Of a stretch of DNA of 64,000 bases, positions 46,301-54,043 are shown in pieces. The stretch lies in contig NZ_JH993793.1 of NCBI RefSeq assembly GCF_000316115.1, forward strand, positions 333,517-397,516, written 5' to 3'. The notes beneath the pieces were generated by a model. That model was not told where the DNA came from, did no database searches, and saw nothing but the letters and a program-made list of their open reading frames with translations. Every line of letters begins with the position of its first letter. The stretch's first letter is position 1. The position numbers and the translations under genes are program-made. The DNA is from Leptolyngbya sp. PCC 7375 (lineage in GTDB: Bacteria; Cyanobacteriota; Cyanobacteriia; Phormidesmidales; Phormidesmidaceae).

Positions 46301-47980
46301 TCGTTCGGTGGGCAGATGGGGGTCCAGGGGCAAATATGCGCCTCCAGCTTTGAGAATACCCAGGATGGCAACAACCCAGTCGAGACACCGGGGGAGGGCT
46401 ACCGCCACCACACTCTCCGACGTTACCCCCTGCTGCCGCAGCATTTTGGCCAACTGATTGGCCCGACTATTAAGCTGGCCATAGGTTAACCAATCTGCTT
46501 CAAACCGAACAGCCGGATGGTTAGGCGTTTGCGCTGCCTGGGCCTCAAACCACTGATGCAGACTGGTATAGCCGCAGGGCTGGCTGGTGGCTTGATTAAA
46601 GTCCACCAGTAAGGCTTGTTGCTCCGGTGCACTGAGTAACGGCAGCTGCGAAATTGTCATCGCCGGTGCGGCTATTGCTGCTGTCATCAGGGTTTGCCAG
46701 TGGTGCTGAATCTGTTGAATAGCCCGTAACTCTAGACGGCTAGCGTCGTAGAGCCAGTCTAGGGTAAGGGTGTTGGCTGCGAACCGACACACTAGCTTTA
46801 ACATGGAGGGTTCTAGCAGAGCGTTGGCTGCCATAACCTTCATAGGAGAGAGATTTCCTGGAGAGAAATCTTCTAGAGAGAAATCCTCTGGGAACGCTGA
46901 CTGCACACCAAAGCTAATGGGAAACCAGCCAGCGTCATCCTGCACGTTTTCCCAGGCAAAACAATCCTGCCAGGGCTTAATTTCTTCTAGTTTCTGATGA
47001 ACTTGAGCGACAAGCGTGGCAAAACTTTGGTTGGGTTGCAGGTCTACCTGTAGTGGCAGATCGCGGGTCAGTGGTCCACAGGCCGTTTGCAGCTCTTCAT
47101 AATGCTGACGGGCATCACAACTATAGCCCAAGGTTAATGTCGATTGTTCAGTGAGTCGCGCGATTAAAATCTGCCAGAGTGTCAGACACACCTCATCTAC
47201 TGTGATTCCCTGCTGAGCTGCCCAGCGATACAGGGTTTGGGTTTGCTCCACCGGCAACACGACAGAATGGACCTGGAGGTGAATGGTATCAGACGCGGTA
47301 GAGTCCGCTGACCGCTCCAAAGGTAGTCGCTGTATTACCTGTTCCAAGTTGCTTGAGCGTCGCCAGTAGCTACGCCCGGCGGCGGTATCCTCTCCTGCCA
47401 ACAGATCTGTCTGCCACTCGGCCAGATCAGCGTATTGCAGTGGGGTCTCCTGATTGATTTGCGGGGTTTCTCCAGGGGGGGCTCCATAGAACTGCTGAAA
47501 TTCGTTGGCCAACAGTGACAGGGTGGCACCATCGGCACACAGCGCTGGCAAACTAAATAGCAACTCATCGTAATCCCCTCGCTGCATCCAGTGCACTTGA
47601 AACAGGGGGCCTTTCACCCAGTTAAACGACTGCGCCAACAGGGTTTGCACCTGGGCTTCTACGGCCTCAGTCGACAGGGTTGCATGATTATGCTGCGTCA
47701 GTACTGACTGACTCGACAGGGTTTCTGCAATCACCTGTAGTGGCATCGTCATCCCCGGCAGGGTGGGAAATGTCGTACGCAGAATTTCATGCCGATCAAT
47801 CAGCTGTTGCAGGGCGGCAGAAAGTTTTGCGGCAGCATAGGGCTGGAGAGATCGCAACCGTAGCGAAGCGCGAAAAGACTGTTCAGGATAGCGTTGCTGT
47901 AGTTGCCACAGACGTTGCTGCTGGGGAGAAAGGCGATAACCTACGATGTCTGAAATGGGTGGGGGCTGGATGGTCTGCAT
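43361..47980 (-). CDS. NRPS module C*-A(Asp)-PCP-E with degenerate condensation domain
   Basis: 1539 residues. The N-terminal C-like domain has lost both catalytic His: the usual HHxxxDG is PALCADG (near 148). A domain (about 480-970) with YTSGSTGQPKG; the pocket reads D-L-T-K-V-G-H-V-G, an aspartate code. PCP with GGDSILSIQ near 1002. E domain with HHLVIDGVSWRVL near 1189 and NYLGQFD, so the Asp should become D. A 15-bp minisatellite lies in the E domain. With the neighbouring hydroxylase, D-beta-hydroxy-Asp is the likely building block. The degenerate domain may be a hydroxylase-docking ('interface') domain rather than a condensation catalyst. Confidence 0.92.
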   Translation of the reverse strand: MQTIQPPPISDIVGYRLSPQQQRLWQLQQRYPEQSFRASLRLRSLQPYAAAKLSAALQQLIDRHEILRTTFPTLPGMTMPLQVIAETLSSQSVLTQHNHATLSTEAVEAQVQTLLAQSFNWVKGPLFQVHWMQRGDYDELLFSLPALCADGATLSLLANEFQQFYGAPPGETPQINQETPLQYADLAEWQTDLLAGEDTAAGRSYWRRSSNLEQVIQRLPLERSADSTASDTIHLQVHSVVLPVEQTQTLYRWAAQQGITVDEVCLTLWQILIARLTEQSTLTLGYSCDARQHYEELQTACGPLTRDLPLQVDLQPNQSFATLVAQVHQKLEEIKPWQDCFAWENVQDDAGWFPISFGVQSAFPEDFSLEDFSPGNLSPMKVMAANALLEPSMLKLVCRFAANTLTLDWLYDASRLELRAIQQIQHHWQTLMTAAIAAPAMTISQLPLLSAPEQQALLVDFNQATSQPCGYTSLHQWFEAQAAQTPNHPAVRFEADWLTYGQLNSRANQLAKMLRQQGVTSESVVAVALPRCLDWVVAILGILKAGGAYLPLDPHLPTERFQTICQGAAVVQVLTRSEWCDRIPETVPTHCLDTPWDKTDTENLLHQTDPAHLAYVIYTSGSTGQPKGVAVEHRHILNYVQGILPQLGLEANAHYGLLSSVAADLGNTVLFAALCTGGCLHLIDDDRALQPSALADYCRQYPLDCLKIVPSHLGALLRDESAAVWLPHHCLVLGGEAAPGSLVADIRRHRPQLKLLNHYGPTETTVGVLTYTVPEHFEPATTLPLGQPLPNIQVYVLDPHHQPVPVGIPGEIYVGGAAVSRGYLNRPDLTTERFITNPFAPGRLYRTGDRARHLPSGHLEFLGRIDDQIKLRGFRIELGEIAAVLQQHPAVQQAIVLLRKETETPQLVAYAIAPTTSAEDLRTYLATKLPDYMVPAAVVPLRSFPLTANGKIDRQALPAPNRGSAVEQTAPSSDAEKQLVAIWQDLLRVETIGIHDNFFELGGDSILSIQVIARANQAGLQLTPRQLFDHQTIAALAAVAGTATAAKAEQGPIGGVAPLTPIQHRFFEQAITNRNHWNQALLLEAREPLDPVFLEQSINHLMQHHDGLRLRFQRHDHRWQAMHGDYRPLSLQHIDEQSCADAELEARIMAHAENVQTSLDITDGPLMGAALIDLGPARSARLLVVVHHLVIDGVSWRVLLEDLQTVYRQLQQGDAIALPPKTTAFQQWGEHLTTYSQSAALQQPWRNNQDWNPATGALPLDFSDGNNAAGNNTAGNNTAGNNIAGKNTVASATTLALSLNVAETQALLREVPKAYQSQINDVLLTALLQGMAPWTERSALMIELENHGRDDFDGQLDLSRTVGWFTAIFPVQLTLPADPHPGAALMAIKEQLRRPGRPLDYGVWRYLSTEDTNHREPDLIFNYLGQFDSSLPETSLFGLASESQGRSRDPNTQRRHLLEINGQVLAGQLQLAWTYSDQCHRQETIAQVAEQTMAALRTLIAHCTSSEAGGYTPSDFPQANLSQTALNQVLAQLQTGEEG
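44120..44188 (-). repeat. 15-bp minisatellite in the E domain
   Basis: About 4.6 copies of ATTGTTGCCAGCTGT (plus-strand phase 44120-44134, 44135-44149, 44150-44164, 44165-44179, partial to 44188), encoding repeated AGNNT. It stays in frame and lies in a surface loop between the HHxxxDG motif and the later E motifs. Confidence 0.92.
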
Positions 47981-48058
47981 AGGATCTATACTGATGGTTA
48001 GAACGGGTGATTAAAACTGATGGTTAGAGAACAATATGAGTAAACAAACAGGGAACAA

Positions 48059-49102
48059 TTATTCAGTCACCCCCACTAAGTTTTGGTGAGGTTGGGCCAT
48101 GCCCACCAAAACCTTGCGAGGACCGCTATAGGGGGTGCGTCCGTGGGCTGCCAACATGTTGTCGAGCAGCAGCACATCCCCTTGTTGCCAGGGAAACATC
48201 ACCGTATGGGCCTGGTAGGCCGCGCGAATAATGGCTAAATCGGCCTCATCCAGCGCCGAGCCATTGCCGTAGTACGCATTACGTGGCAAATCGGCTTCGG
48301 CGATATCTGCCAGCAAACCCTCACGTACCGCTGGCTCCAGGTTAGAAATATGAAATAAATGGGCCTGGTTAAACCAAACCCAGTCCCCAGTGTGGGGATG
48401 ACGGGCCACCGCCTGACAGATCTGCTGGGTGCGGAGACGATCGCCGTTGCCCCAAGTCCAGGTCATGCCGTTGGCCTGGCAAAACGCTTCCACCGCCGCC
48501 GGGTCATCCGTTTGAAATACGGTCTGCCAGGGCAAATCGAGGGAGCCACCATAGTTGCGCACATAGAGGATTTGTTGTTGTTGCCAGCGCGATCGCAAAT
48601 CTGTTGGCAATGCCTGATAGACCTGACGGCTGTCGGCAATGGGCGTCATCCCTCCCGAGACAGCAGGCTGGACACAGAGAAAGGCAATTTTGAGGGGCCA
48701 TTGACGGCTATAGGCCATTTCGTTGTGCAACGGAATAGTCTGGCTAGCTGGATATTCTGTTGAGGTGTACACCTTGCCACTCACCTGAGTACGTGGCGTA
48801 GAGCGGTAGGCGTAGTCCAACAGGTTGTCACTGAGCACGTTCAAAAACTGTTCTAACCCTGGGGTGTCTGCGCTGTCAAAACCACGAAATAACAGTCCAC
48901 CATGGTGATGGAGTTTAGTCTCAATCCAATCTCGCTGGGTCTCAGCCCAGACGGCCAAGTTGAGGGCACCGTGGGTGGGTTGCACCACCAGCGGTAGCCG
49001 CCGGTCGGCAGCCCAGGTCTGAGCTGTAATTAAAGATTCCGAAGAAACCTGAACCGAGCGGCGACGAATGCCATTCAACCGCTGACGAGAAGAAAAAGTC
49101 AT
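48059..49102 (-). CDS. TauD/SyrP-like Fe(II)/2-oxoglutarate beta-hydroxylase
   Basis: About 347 residues. It shows the metal motif in IPLHNEMAYSR (near 127) and the distal His in LAAHGRTPYSG (near 321) with a following Arg for 2-oxoglutarate. LLFRGF and NQAHLFHIS also match SyrP-type TauD proteins, which hydroxylate Asp on a carrier domain. It lies between the Asp NRPS and the free C domain, so beta-hydroxylation of Asp is the natural reading. I start at ATG 49102, 4 nt after the upstream gene; the frame is open further but overlaps that gene. Confidence 0.88.
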   Translation of the reverse strand: MTFSSRQRLNGIRRRSVQVSSESLITAQTWAADRRLPLVVQPTHGALNLAVWAETQRDWIETKLHHHGGLLFRGFDSADTPGLEQFLNVLSDNLLDYAYRSTPRTQVSGKVYTSTEYPASQTIPLHNEMAYSRQWPLKIAFLCVQPAVSGGMTPIADSRQVYQALPTDLRSRWQQQQILYVRNYGGSLDLPWQTVFQTDDPAAVEAFCQANGMTWTWGNGDRLRTQQICQAVARHPHTGDWVWFNQAHLFHISNLEPAVREGLLADIAEADLPRNAYYGNGSALDEADLAIIRAAYQAHTVMFPWQQGDVLLLDNMLAAHGRTPYSGPRKVLVGMAQPHQNLVGVTE

Positions 49103-49106
49103 AGGG

Positions 49107-50612
49107 CTAGGAGGTAAAGGATTGACGGCGAGTGCCTCTAAGCTTTTGCCGCTGGGTCGATAACAGCGCTCGTTTTTGCTCCAGCATTTGTTGCTGCTGT
49201 CGCTGTTGTAACTGTTGGACCAGGTTTGCAATTGACTGGTCGGGGTCGCGGGCAATGTCGGCCAGGAGATCTTCATAGCCACGGGCTAGCCGAGCCACTG
49301 TAGCTGATTCAAAGAGATCGGTGCTGTACTCCAAAGCCCCCTGTAATCCCTGGGGACTTTTCCACAGACCTAGTTTCAGGTCGTGTTTAGCGGTGCCCAG
49401 GTCAATCTCAATCGGTTCTAGGGTCAGCCCCGGAAACGACACCGTGGTGACTGGATCGTCCTGGAGATAAAACCAAACCTGATACAGCGGTGTTTGGCTG
49501 AGGTCCCGTTCGGGCTGGAGTTCATCCACCAGTTTTTCAAAGGGTAAATCCTGATGGGCGTAGGCATTGACCGCCTGGTCGCGCACCCGCTGTAGCCATT
49601 GGCGAAAGGTTAAATCTCCCTCAATGTCGGCACACAGCACCAGCGTATTGGTAAAAAAGCCAATCAGGTTAGCCACTTCCGGACGATCTCGGTTAGCAAT
49701 GGGGGTGCCCACTCGAATTGTGGCCTGCTGGGCATAGTCATATAGCAATACCTGAAAGGTGGCCAGGGTGGTCATAAACAGGGTGGCCTTTGTCTGTTGG
49801 CTCAGCGCCTGTAGCTGATCTGTGAGCTTTGGCGATATGCCTAGGGAATGTCGGTGGCCGCAGTGGCTGCGCACGGCAGGGCGGGGAAAGTCGGTGGGCA
49901 GGCTGGGTACCCCAGGCGGAGAGAGTTGAGCCCGCCAGTAGTTAAACTGTTTTTCTAAAATGTCTCCCTGCAAGAACTGTCGCTGCCAGACGGCAAAATC
50001 AGCATATTGAATGGGCATGGGGGAGAGCTGAGCCTGGTGTCCCCGTTGATGGGCATCGTACAGAATGGCTAACTCCCGAACTAACACTTCCATGGACCAG
50101 CCATCAGAAATAATGTGGTGCAGGGTGAGTAGTAGTACGTGGGTCTCGGTCTCTAATTGGATCAGATGAGAGCGCACCAAGCCATCTTGCTCTAAATCAA
50201 AGGGCTGTTGCACCAGCTCAAGCGCCTGGGATTGAATAGCCGCCGTTTGGTCCGCTGATGGTAAATCTTGCCAGTCTAACTGGGTCAACGAGACAGCCCC
50301 CGTGGGCTGCACCCGCTGATAGGGTTGACCATCCACCAGCACAAAACGCGTCCTTAGGGATTCATGACGCTGCACCAGGTCCTGCCAGGCGTACTTTAAC
50401 GCGGCTACATCCAGATCGCCCCGCAACCGCACCGCCGCCATCATTGTGTAGGCCGGATTACCCGGTTGCAGCTGGTCCAGAAACCACAGACGCTGCTGGG
50501 CAAAAGACAGCGGGAACATATTGGGATGCTGGAGGTGAGATCGCAGCAGGGCGGCTAACTGCGATCGCTTATCGGATAGCTGGGCAATGGCTGGCCGAAG
50601 TGTGGAAGTCAT
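49107..50612 (-). CDS. Free-standing NRPS condensation domain protein
   Basis: 501 residues containing one complete C domain and nothing else. Motifs: LSFAQQRLWFLDQL, intact HHIISDGWSMEVLV near 157, IGTPIANRDRPEV-type core, FFTNTLVL, and HQDLPFEKLVDEL. It is the first gene of the synthetase operon. It could supply the condensation missing from the degenerate Asp module or join a starter acyl group; the tail is a Gln/Arg-rich helix. AAAGGTT precedes the ATG. Confidence 0.88.
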   Translation of the reverse strand: MTSTLRPAIAQLSDKRSQLAALLRSHLQHPNMFPLSFAQQRLWFLDQLQPGNPAYTMMAAVRLRGDLDVAALKYAWQDLVQRHESLRTRFVLVDGQPYQRVQPTGAVSLTQLDWQDLPSADQTAAIQSQALELVQQPFDLEQDGLVRSHLIQLETETHVLLLTLHHIISDGWSMEVLVRELAILYDAHQRGHQAQLSPMPIQYADFAVWQRQFLQGDILEKQFNYWRAQLSPPGVPSLPTDFPRPAVRSHCGHRHSLGISPKLTDQLQALSQQTKATLFMTTLATFQVLLYDYAQQATIRVGTPIANRDRPEVANLIGFFTNTLVLCADIEGDLTFRQWLQRVRDQAVNAYAHQDLPFEKLVDELQPERDLSQTPLYQVWFYLQDDPVTTVSFPGLTLEPIEIDLGTAKHDLKLGLWKSPQGLQGALEYSTDLFESATVARLARGYEDLLADIARDPDQSIANLVQQLQQRQQQQMLEQKRALLSTQRQKLRGTRRQSFTS

Positions 50613-50917
50613 AACCTTTAAAAAGAATAATTCTCGATAACTTTGAGGCTAAAAATCCATAAATTCAGATGCGCGAGCAGAACTAACAAGCTCAATAACC
50701 CTCTAACCTGATTTCACTAAAAACTTTCAATGCTTTTTATAGAAAGAACTTTGTCGAATAGACACAGACGGATTTAAGATCTGAAACGTGGCAACATCAG
50801 GACATGCGACCTTCATCAACTCAAGTATTTCCACCAAACAAATGGAAAACCATGCAATAGCAGGCTAGTCTTAAACAAGAATCTTTGTCAATAGAATTAT
50901 CTTACACGCCATTTGCC
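50613..50917. promoter_or_regulatory. Divergent promoter region with a possible Fur box
   Basis: 305-bp control region between the synthetase operon (minus) and the exporter gene (plus). AAAGAATAATTCTCG at 50622-50636 is a dyad that matches the 7-1-7 Fur pattern TGATAATnATTATCA at 9 of 14 positions by eye. It lies just before the C-domain gene start. No second box or clear -10/-35 set was found with confidence. Confidence 0.4.
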
Positions 50918-52546
50918 ATGAATCTTCTTTCCCTGCTGTTGCGCACATCCCCTATGGCAATGGTCATAGCTATCGTGGCTGGGGGGCTCAGTGGTGGTGG
51001 CAGTGCCCGTCTAGTGGCCCTGGTCAACGAAGTTATAGCGGGTCGACAAGCAACAACGGCATCCTTTTTTTGGGGCTTTTTGGGGCTACTGGCCGTTGTT
51101 TTGGTAGCCGGCTATCTATCACAGCTACTCTTGATTCGCCTGGGTCAGGGGGCTCTGCTGCACCTGCGGCTGATGCTAGCCCGCCAGCTGCTAGACTGCC
51201 CGTTACGTCATCTGGAAGATCTAGGCAGCCATCGTCTATTTGCCTCGCTCACAGCAGATGTTGAAACCATTGCTTCGGCATTCACAGTGGTGCCTTTTCT
51301 TTGTATCGACTTAGCCATCGTGGGCGGTTCTCTGCTGTATTTGGGCTGGCTATCGGTGCCGTTGCTGTTAATTATGGTCGCATTTTTGCTCTTAGCAACC
51401 GTCACCTATCAGCTGATTGCCCGCCGCGCTCGACGCTTTTTGGTCACGGCCCGTAACGAACAAGACCGATTATTCAAACACCTGCGCGGCCTGATTCACG
51501 GCATGAAAGAACTCAAACTGCACCAGCAGCGACGACAGGTTTTTCTAACCGATGAATTGCAACAGACAGCCACCACCTATCGCCGTTTTACCGTCTGGGG
51601 CATGGGCATCTTTGCCGGAGCCGCTAGCTGGGGTCAGCTAATTTTCTTTGCCGTTATTAGCGTCTTTTTGTTTGTTATCCCCCAGTTCAGCGCCCTGGAT
51701 ATGACGCTGTTCTCTAGCTACGTGTTGACCGTTATTTATCTCAACGGTCCCCTCGAAAATTTAATGCGACGCCTGCCAATTCTTAGCCGAGCCAGTGTGG
51801 CCCTAGACAAAGTAGAGTCCTTTGGGTTTATGCTTAACCAGTTTCCAGAACTGCCTAGTATAGAGTCCCTATCCCCATCGTGGCAGCATCTGGAACTTAA
51901 AAACGTAGTCCATCACTATGACCGGGGAGCCGATACGACTCCCTTCACCGTAGGCCCCATAAACCTGGTATTCAAACGACCAGAAGTGGTGTTTCTCATT
52001 GGTGGCAATGGCAGTGGTAAATCCACACTGGCAAAGCTGATTACCGGTCTATATCCTCCGAGTTCAGGCCAGATTATCCTGGATGGCAACCGGATTACTG
52101 ATGACAATCGAGAAGCCTACCGACAACAGTTTTCCGCAATTTTCGCTGATTTTTATCTGTTTGACCGCCTCCTGGCCCTGGACAACCCTCAACAGATTGA
52201 ACAAGCCAACGCCTATTTGCAGGCCTTGCAGCTCGCTCACAAAGTTCATATCCAGGATGGCAAGCTGTCCGACATCGATCTCTCCCAGGGGCAACGCAAA
52301 CGCCTGGCACTCCTGACCACCTATCTAGAAGATCGGCCCGTGTACCTGTTTGATGAATGGGCCGCCGATCAGGACCCCCATTTTAAGACCGTGTTCTATA
52401 CCCAAATTTTACCTGAGCTCAAGCGCCAACAGAAGCTAGTCTTGGCCATTACCCACGATGACAAATATTTTCATCTAGCTGATCGTATACTCAAGTTAGA
52501 GAGCGGTCAATTAGCCGATAGTTCAATGGCAAAAGTCCTTTTATAA
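50918..52546 (+). CDS. PvdE/SyrD-family cyclic-peptide ABC exporter
   Basis: 542 residues, half-transporter with six membrane helices in the first 300 residues and a C-terminal ATPase. Walker A LIGGNGSGKSTLAKLI near 364, signature DLSQGQRKRLAL near 454, Walker B VYLFDEWAADQDP. This is the family that moves pyoverdine precursors or lipopeptides across the inner membrane. ATG 50918 is preferred to an upstream TTG at 50885. It should export the product of the synthetase operon to the periplasm. Confidence 0.93.
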   Translation: MNLLSLLLRTSPMAMVIAIVAGGLSGGGSARLVALVNEVIAGRQATTASFFWGFLGLLAVVLVAGYLSQLLLIRLGQGALLHLRLMLARQLLDCPLRHLEDLGSHRLFASLTADVETIASAFTVVPFLCIDLAIVGGSLLYLGWLSVPLLLIMVAFLLLATVTYQLIARRARRFLVTARNEQDRLFKHLRGLIHGMKELKLHQQRRQVFLTDELQQTATTYRRFTVWGMGIFAGAASWGQLIFFAVISVFLFVIPQFSALDMTLFSSYVLTVIYLNGPLENLMRRLPILSRASVALDKVESFGFMLNQFPELPSIESLSPSWQHLELKNVVHHYDRGADTTPFTVGPINLVFKRPEVVFLIGGNGSGKSTLAKLITGLYPPSSGQIILDGNRITDDNREAYRQQFSAIFADFYLFDRLLALDNPQQIEQANAYLQALQLAHKVHIQDGKLSDIDLSQGQRKRLALLTTYLEDRPVYLFDEWAADQDPHFKTVFYTQILPELKRQQKLVLAITHDDKYFHLADRILKLESGQLADSSMAKVLL

Positions 52547-52576
52547 AAGGGTTATGGTAAATTTATTCAGAAACAG

Positions 52577-52628
52577 AAGATAGTTTAATTATTGCAATGC
52601 TTTCTCATTTAAACTATCTTGATTTTTT
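52577..52628 (+). terminator. Rho-independent terminator after the exporter gene
   Basis: AAGATAGTTTAA (52577-52588) pairs perfectly with TTAAACTATCTT (52609-52620) over a 20-nt loop, then GATTTTTT. It separates the exporter from the FecB-like gene, which probably has its own promoter or is reached by read-through. Confidence 0.75.
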
Positions 52629-52665
52629 ATGGGTTTAGACCAATTTAGGAGCTAAAGCAAAACCA

Positions 52666-53712
52666 ATGTTGGAGGAGATGCGCTATATCAAAAGGCTGCT
52701 ACCAGCCATGATCGCGTTGGTGCTAGTTGTTGCCTGTGGTGGGTCATCCCCCACAACTCAGCTGGTCATCCCAGAGCAGGGACGCGCTGTCGAAACCGCC
52801 TTAGGTGAAGTGATTGTTCCCCAATCACCCCAGCGGGTGGTAGTGCTGTCTCAGAATGCCCTCGATAACAGCCTGGCCTTGGGGATTAAGCCCATTGCCT
52901 CTACCTATTCAGGGTTTCCCCAGCGCTCTAACTACGGCAATTTTGCCAGCTATTTGGCAGATGAAAGCGACGGCATTGTCAATATCGGCCATTCGTCTCA
53001 ACCCAATTTTGAAGCTATTCTGGAGCTAAAACCAGACCTGATTTTGAGTAATGTAGAGGACCACCGTACTTTCTATAATACGCTCTCCCAAATTGCCCCA
53101 ACGGTCCTGGTTGAGACCCGCGCCGATGCCATCACCACCTATGCTACGGCCTTGGGTAAACCAGAACAGGGGCAAGCACTGATTCAAGATTTTCAGGCTC
53201 GGGTTCAAGACTTTCGGCAACAGATGGGTGATCGTCTGGAAACCACTGAAGTTTCGGTGCTACGATTTCGCCCCGATCAGGTGCGCTTATATATGCGGAA
53301 TTCATTTTGTGGCTATATTTTAGAGCAGGTGGGGCTGCCTCGCCCACCGTCTCAGGCCAAAGCAAAATTTTACGAAACGGTTAGCCTCGAAGCCATTCCC
53401 GCTATGGATGGGGATGTTATTTTTTACTTTCAAGACAATCCTCAAAACTCCATGGCTCAAAAGGTCACTCGTCATCCCCTCTGGCAACAGCTTGGGGCAG
53501 TACAACAGGAGAAAGTATATCCAGTATCCTTTGATACTTGGTTTTTGGGAAATGGGATTTTGGCAGCTAACGCGTTGCTAGATGATTTGTTCAAATACTT
53601 AGTTGATAACCCAGTGTGGGGTATGACAACGATCCTGGACAGGACTGCCACATCTCCTGAAACCATTAACACCCAAGGCTCTGGAATCGCCATCAGGGTG
53701 ACCACTAATTGA
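52666..53712 (+). CDS. Siderophore-binding lipoprotein (FecB/FepB type), 3' end altered by insertion
   Basis: Periplasmic iron-siderophore binding protein. The lipobox is LVVACGG after a short signal (KRLLPAMIALVLVVA). Class III binding-protein patterns follow: RVVVLSQNALDNSLALGIKP, FEAILELKPDLILS, LAQIAPTVLVET-like segment. The present frame gives 348 residues, but the last 31 (from Trp at 53617) come from a mobile element. Joining the DNA across the element restores PV followed by TGA, a native length of 317 residues. The lost stop only adds a tail, so function may survive. Confidence 0.9.
   Translation: MLEEMRYIKRLLPAMIALVLVVACGGSSPTTQLVIPEQGRAVETALGEVIVPQSPQRVVVLSQNALDNSLALGIKPIASTYSGFPQRSNYGNFASYLADESDGIVNIGHSSQPNFEAILELKPDLILSNVEDHRTFYNTLSQIAPTVLVETRADAITTYATALGKPEQGQALIQDFQARVQDFRQQMGDRLETTEVSVLRFRPDQVRLYMRNSFCGYILEQVGLPRPPSQAKAKFYETVSLEAIPAMDGDVIFYFQDNPQNSMAQKVTRHPLWQQLGAVQQEKVYPVSFDTWFLGNGILAANALLDDLFKYLVDNPVWGMTTILDRTATSPETINTQGSGIAIRVTTN
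53618..53667 (+). repeat. Left 50-bp terminal inverted repeat
   Basis: Begins GGGGTATGACAACG and ends CTGAAACCATT; identical, inverted, to 61918-61967. It adds residues to the FecB-like protein because it is read in frame. Confidence 0.95.
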
Positions 53713-53936
53713 GCTATCACCGCATAATCCATCGTAAAGTGGCGGAAGAATCGTTGTTGACGCTTGTACTGGGACTCAGGCTTCGCTCGACTGGGAAATG
53801 CCAACGATAGCTCACTCAGGTTCACGGTCCTTGCCCGAAACAAGGCGATGATAAATGCTGCGATAAAGAGAACACGGGCTCCATGCCAACCCAAGTGAGG
53901 CTGCAACAGGGACCGTAACGCGCTAAGCTCTGACAT
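53668..53936 (-). pseudogene. IS4-type transposase, N-terminal fragment
   Basis: From ATG 53936 the frame reads a transposase N-terminus (LGWHGARVLFIAAFIIALFR, LSLAFPSRAKPESQYKRQQR, FFRHFTMDY, IPEPWVL) and then runs into the left 50-bp repeat, where homology stops. The catalytic core is gone. The cut lies exactly at the inner edge of the terminal repeat. The frame continues on into the repeat but only by chance. Confidence 0.8.
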
Positions 53937-54043
53937 AAGGGGTTTCTTGGAGTTGTGGTTAACTCATCAAACCCCTTTCCTGGTTATGGTTCAAGCTTTT
54001 GTCCTGTACTGAGTAACAAGCCACACAATCTATAATTAATCTC

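Noticed and set aside
53472-53667. Extension of the IS4-type transposase frame into the FecB-like gene
   Set aside because: Beyond 53668 the sequence is the terminal repeat and then the antisense of the binding protein; no transposase similarity.
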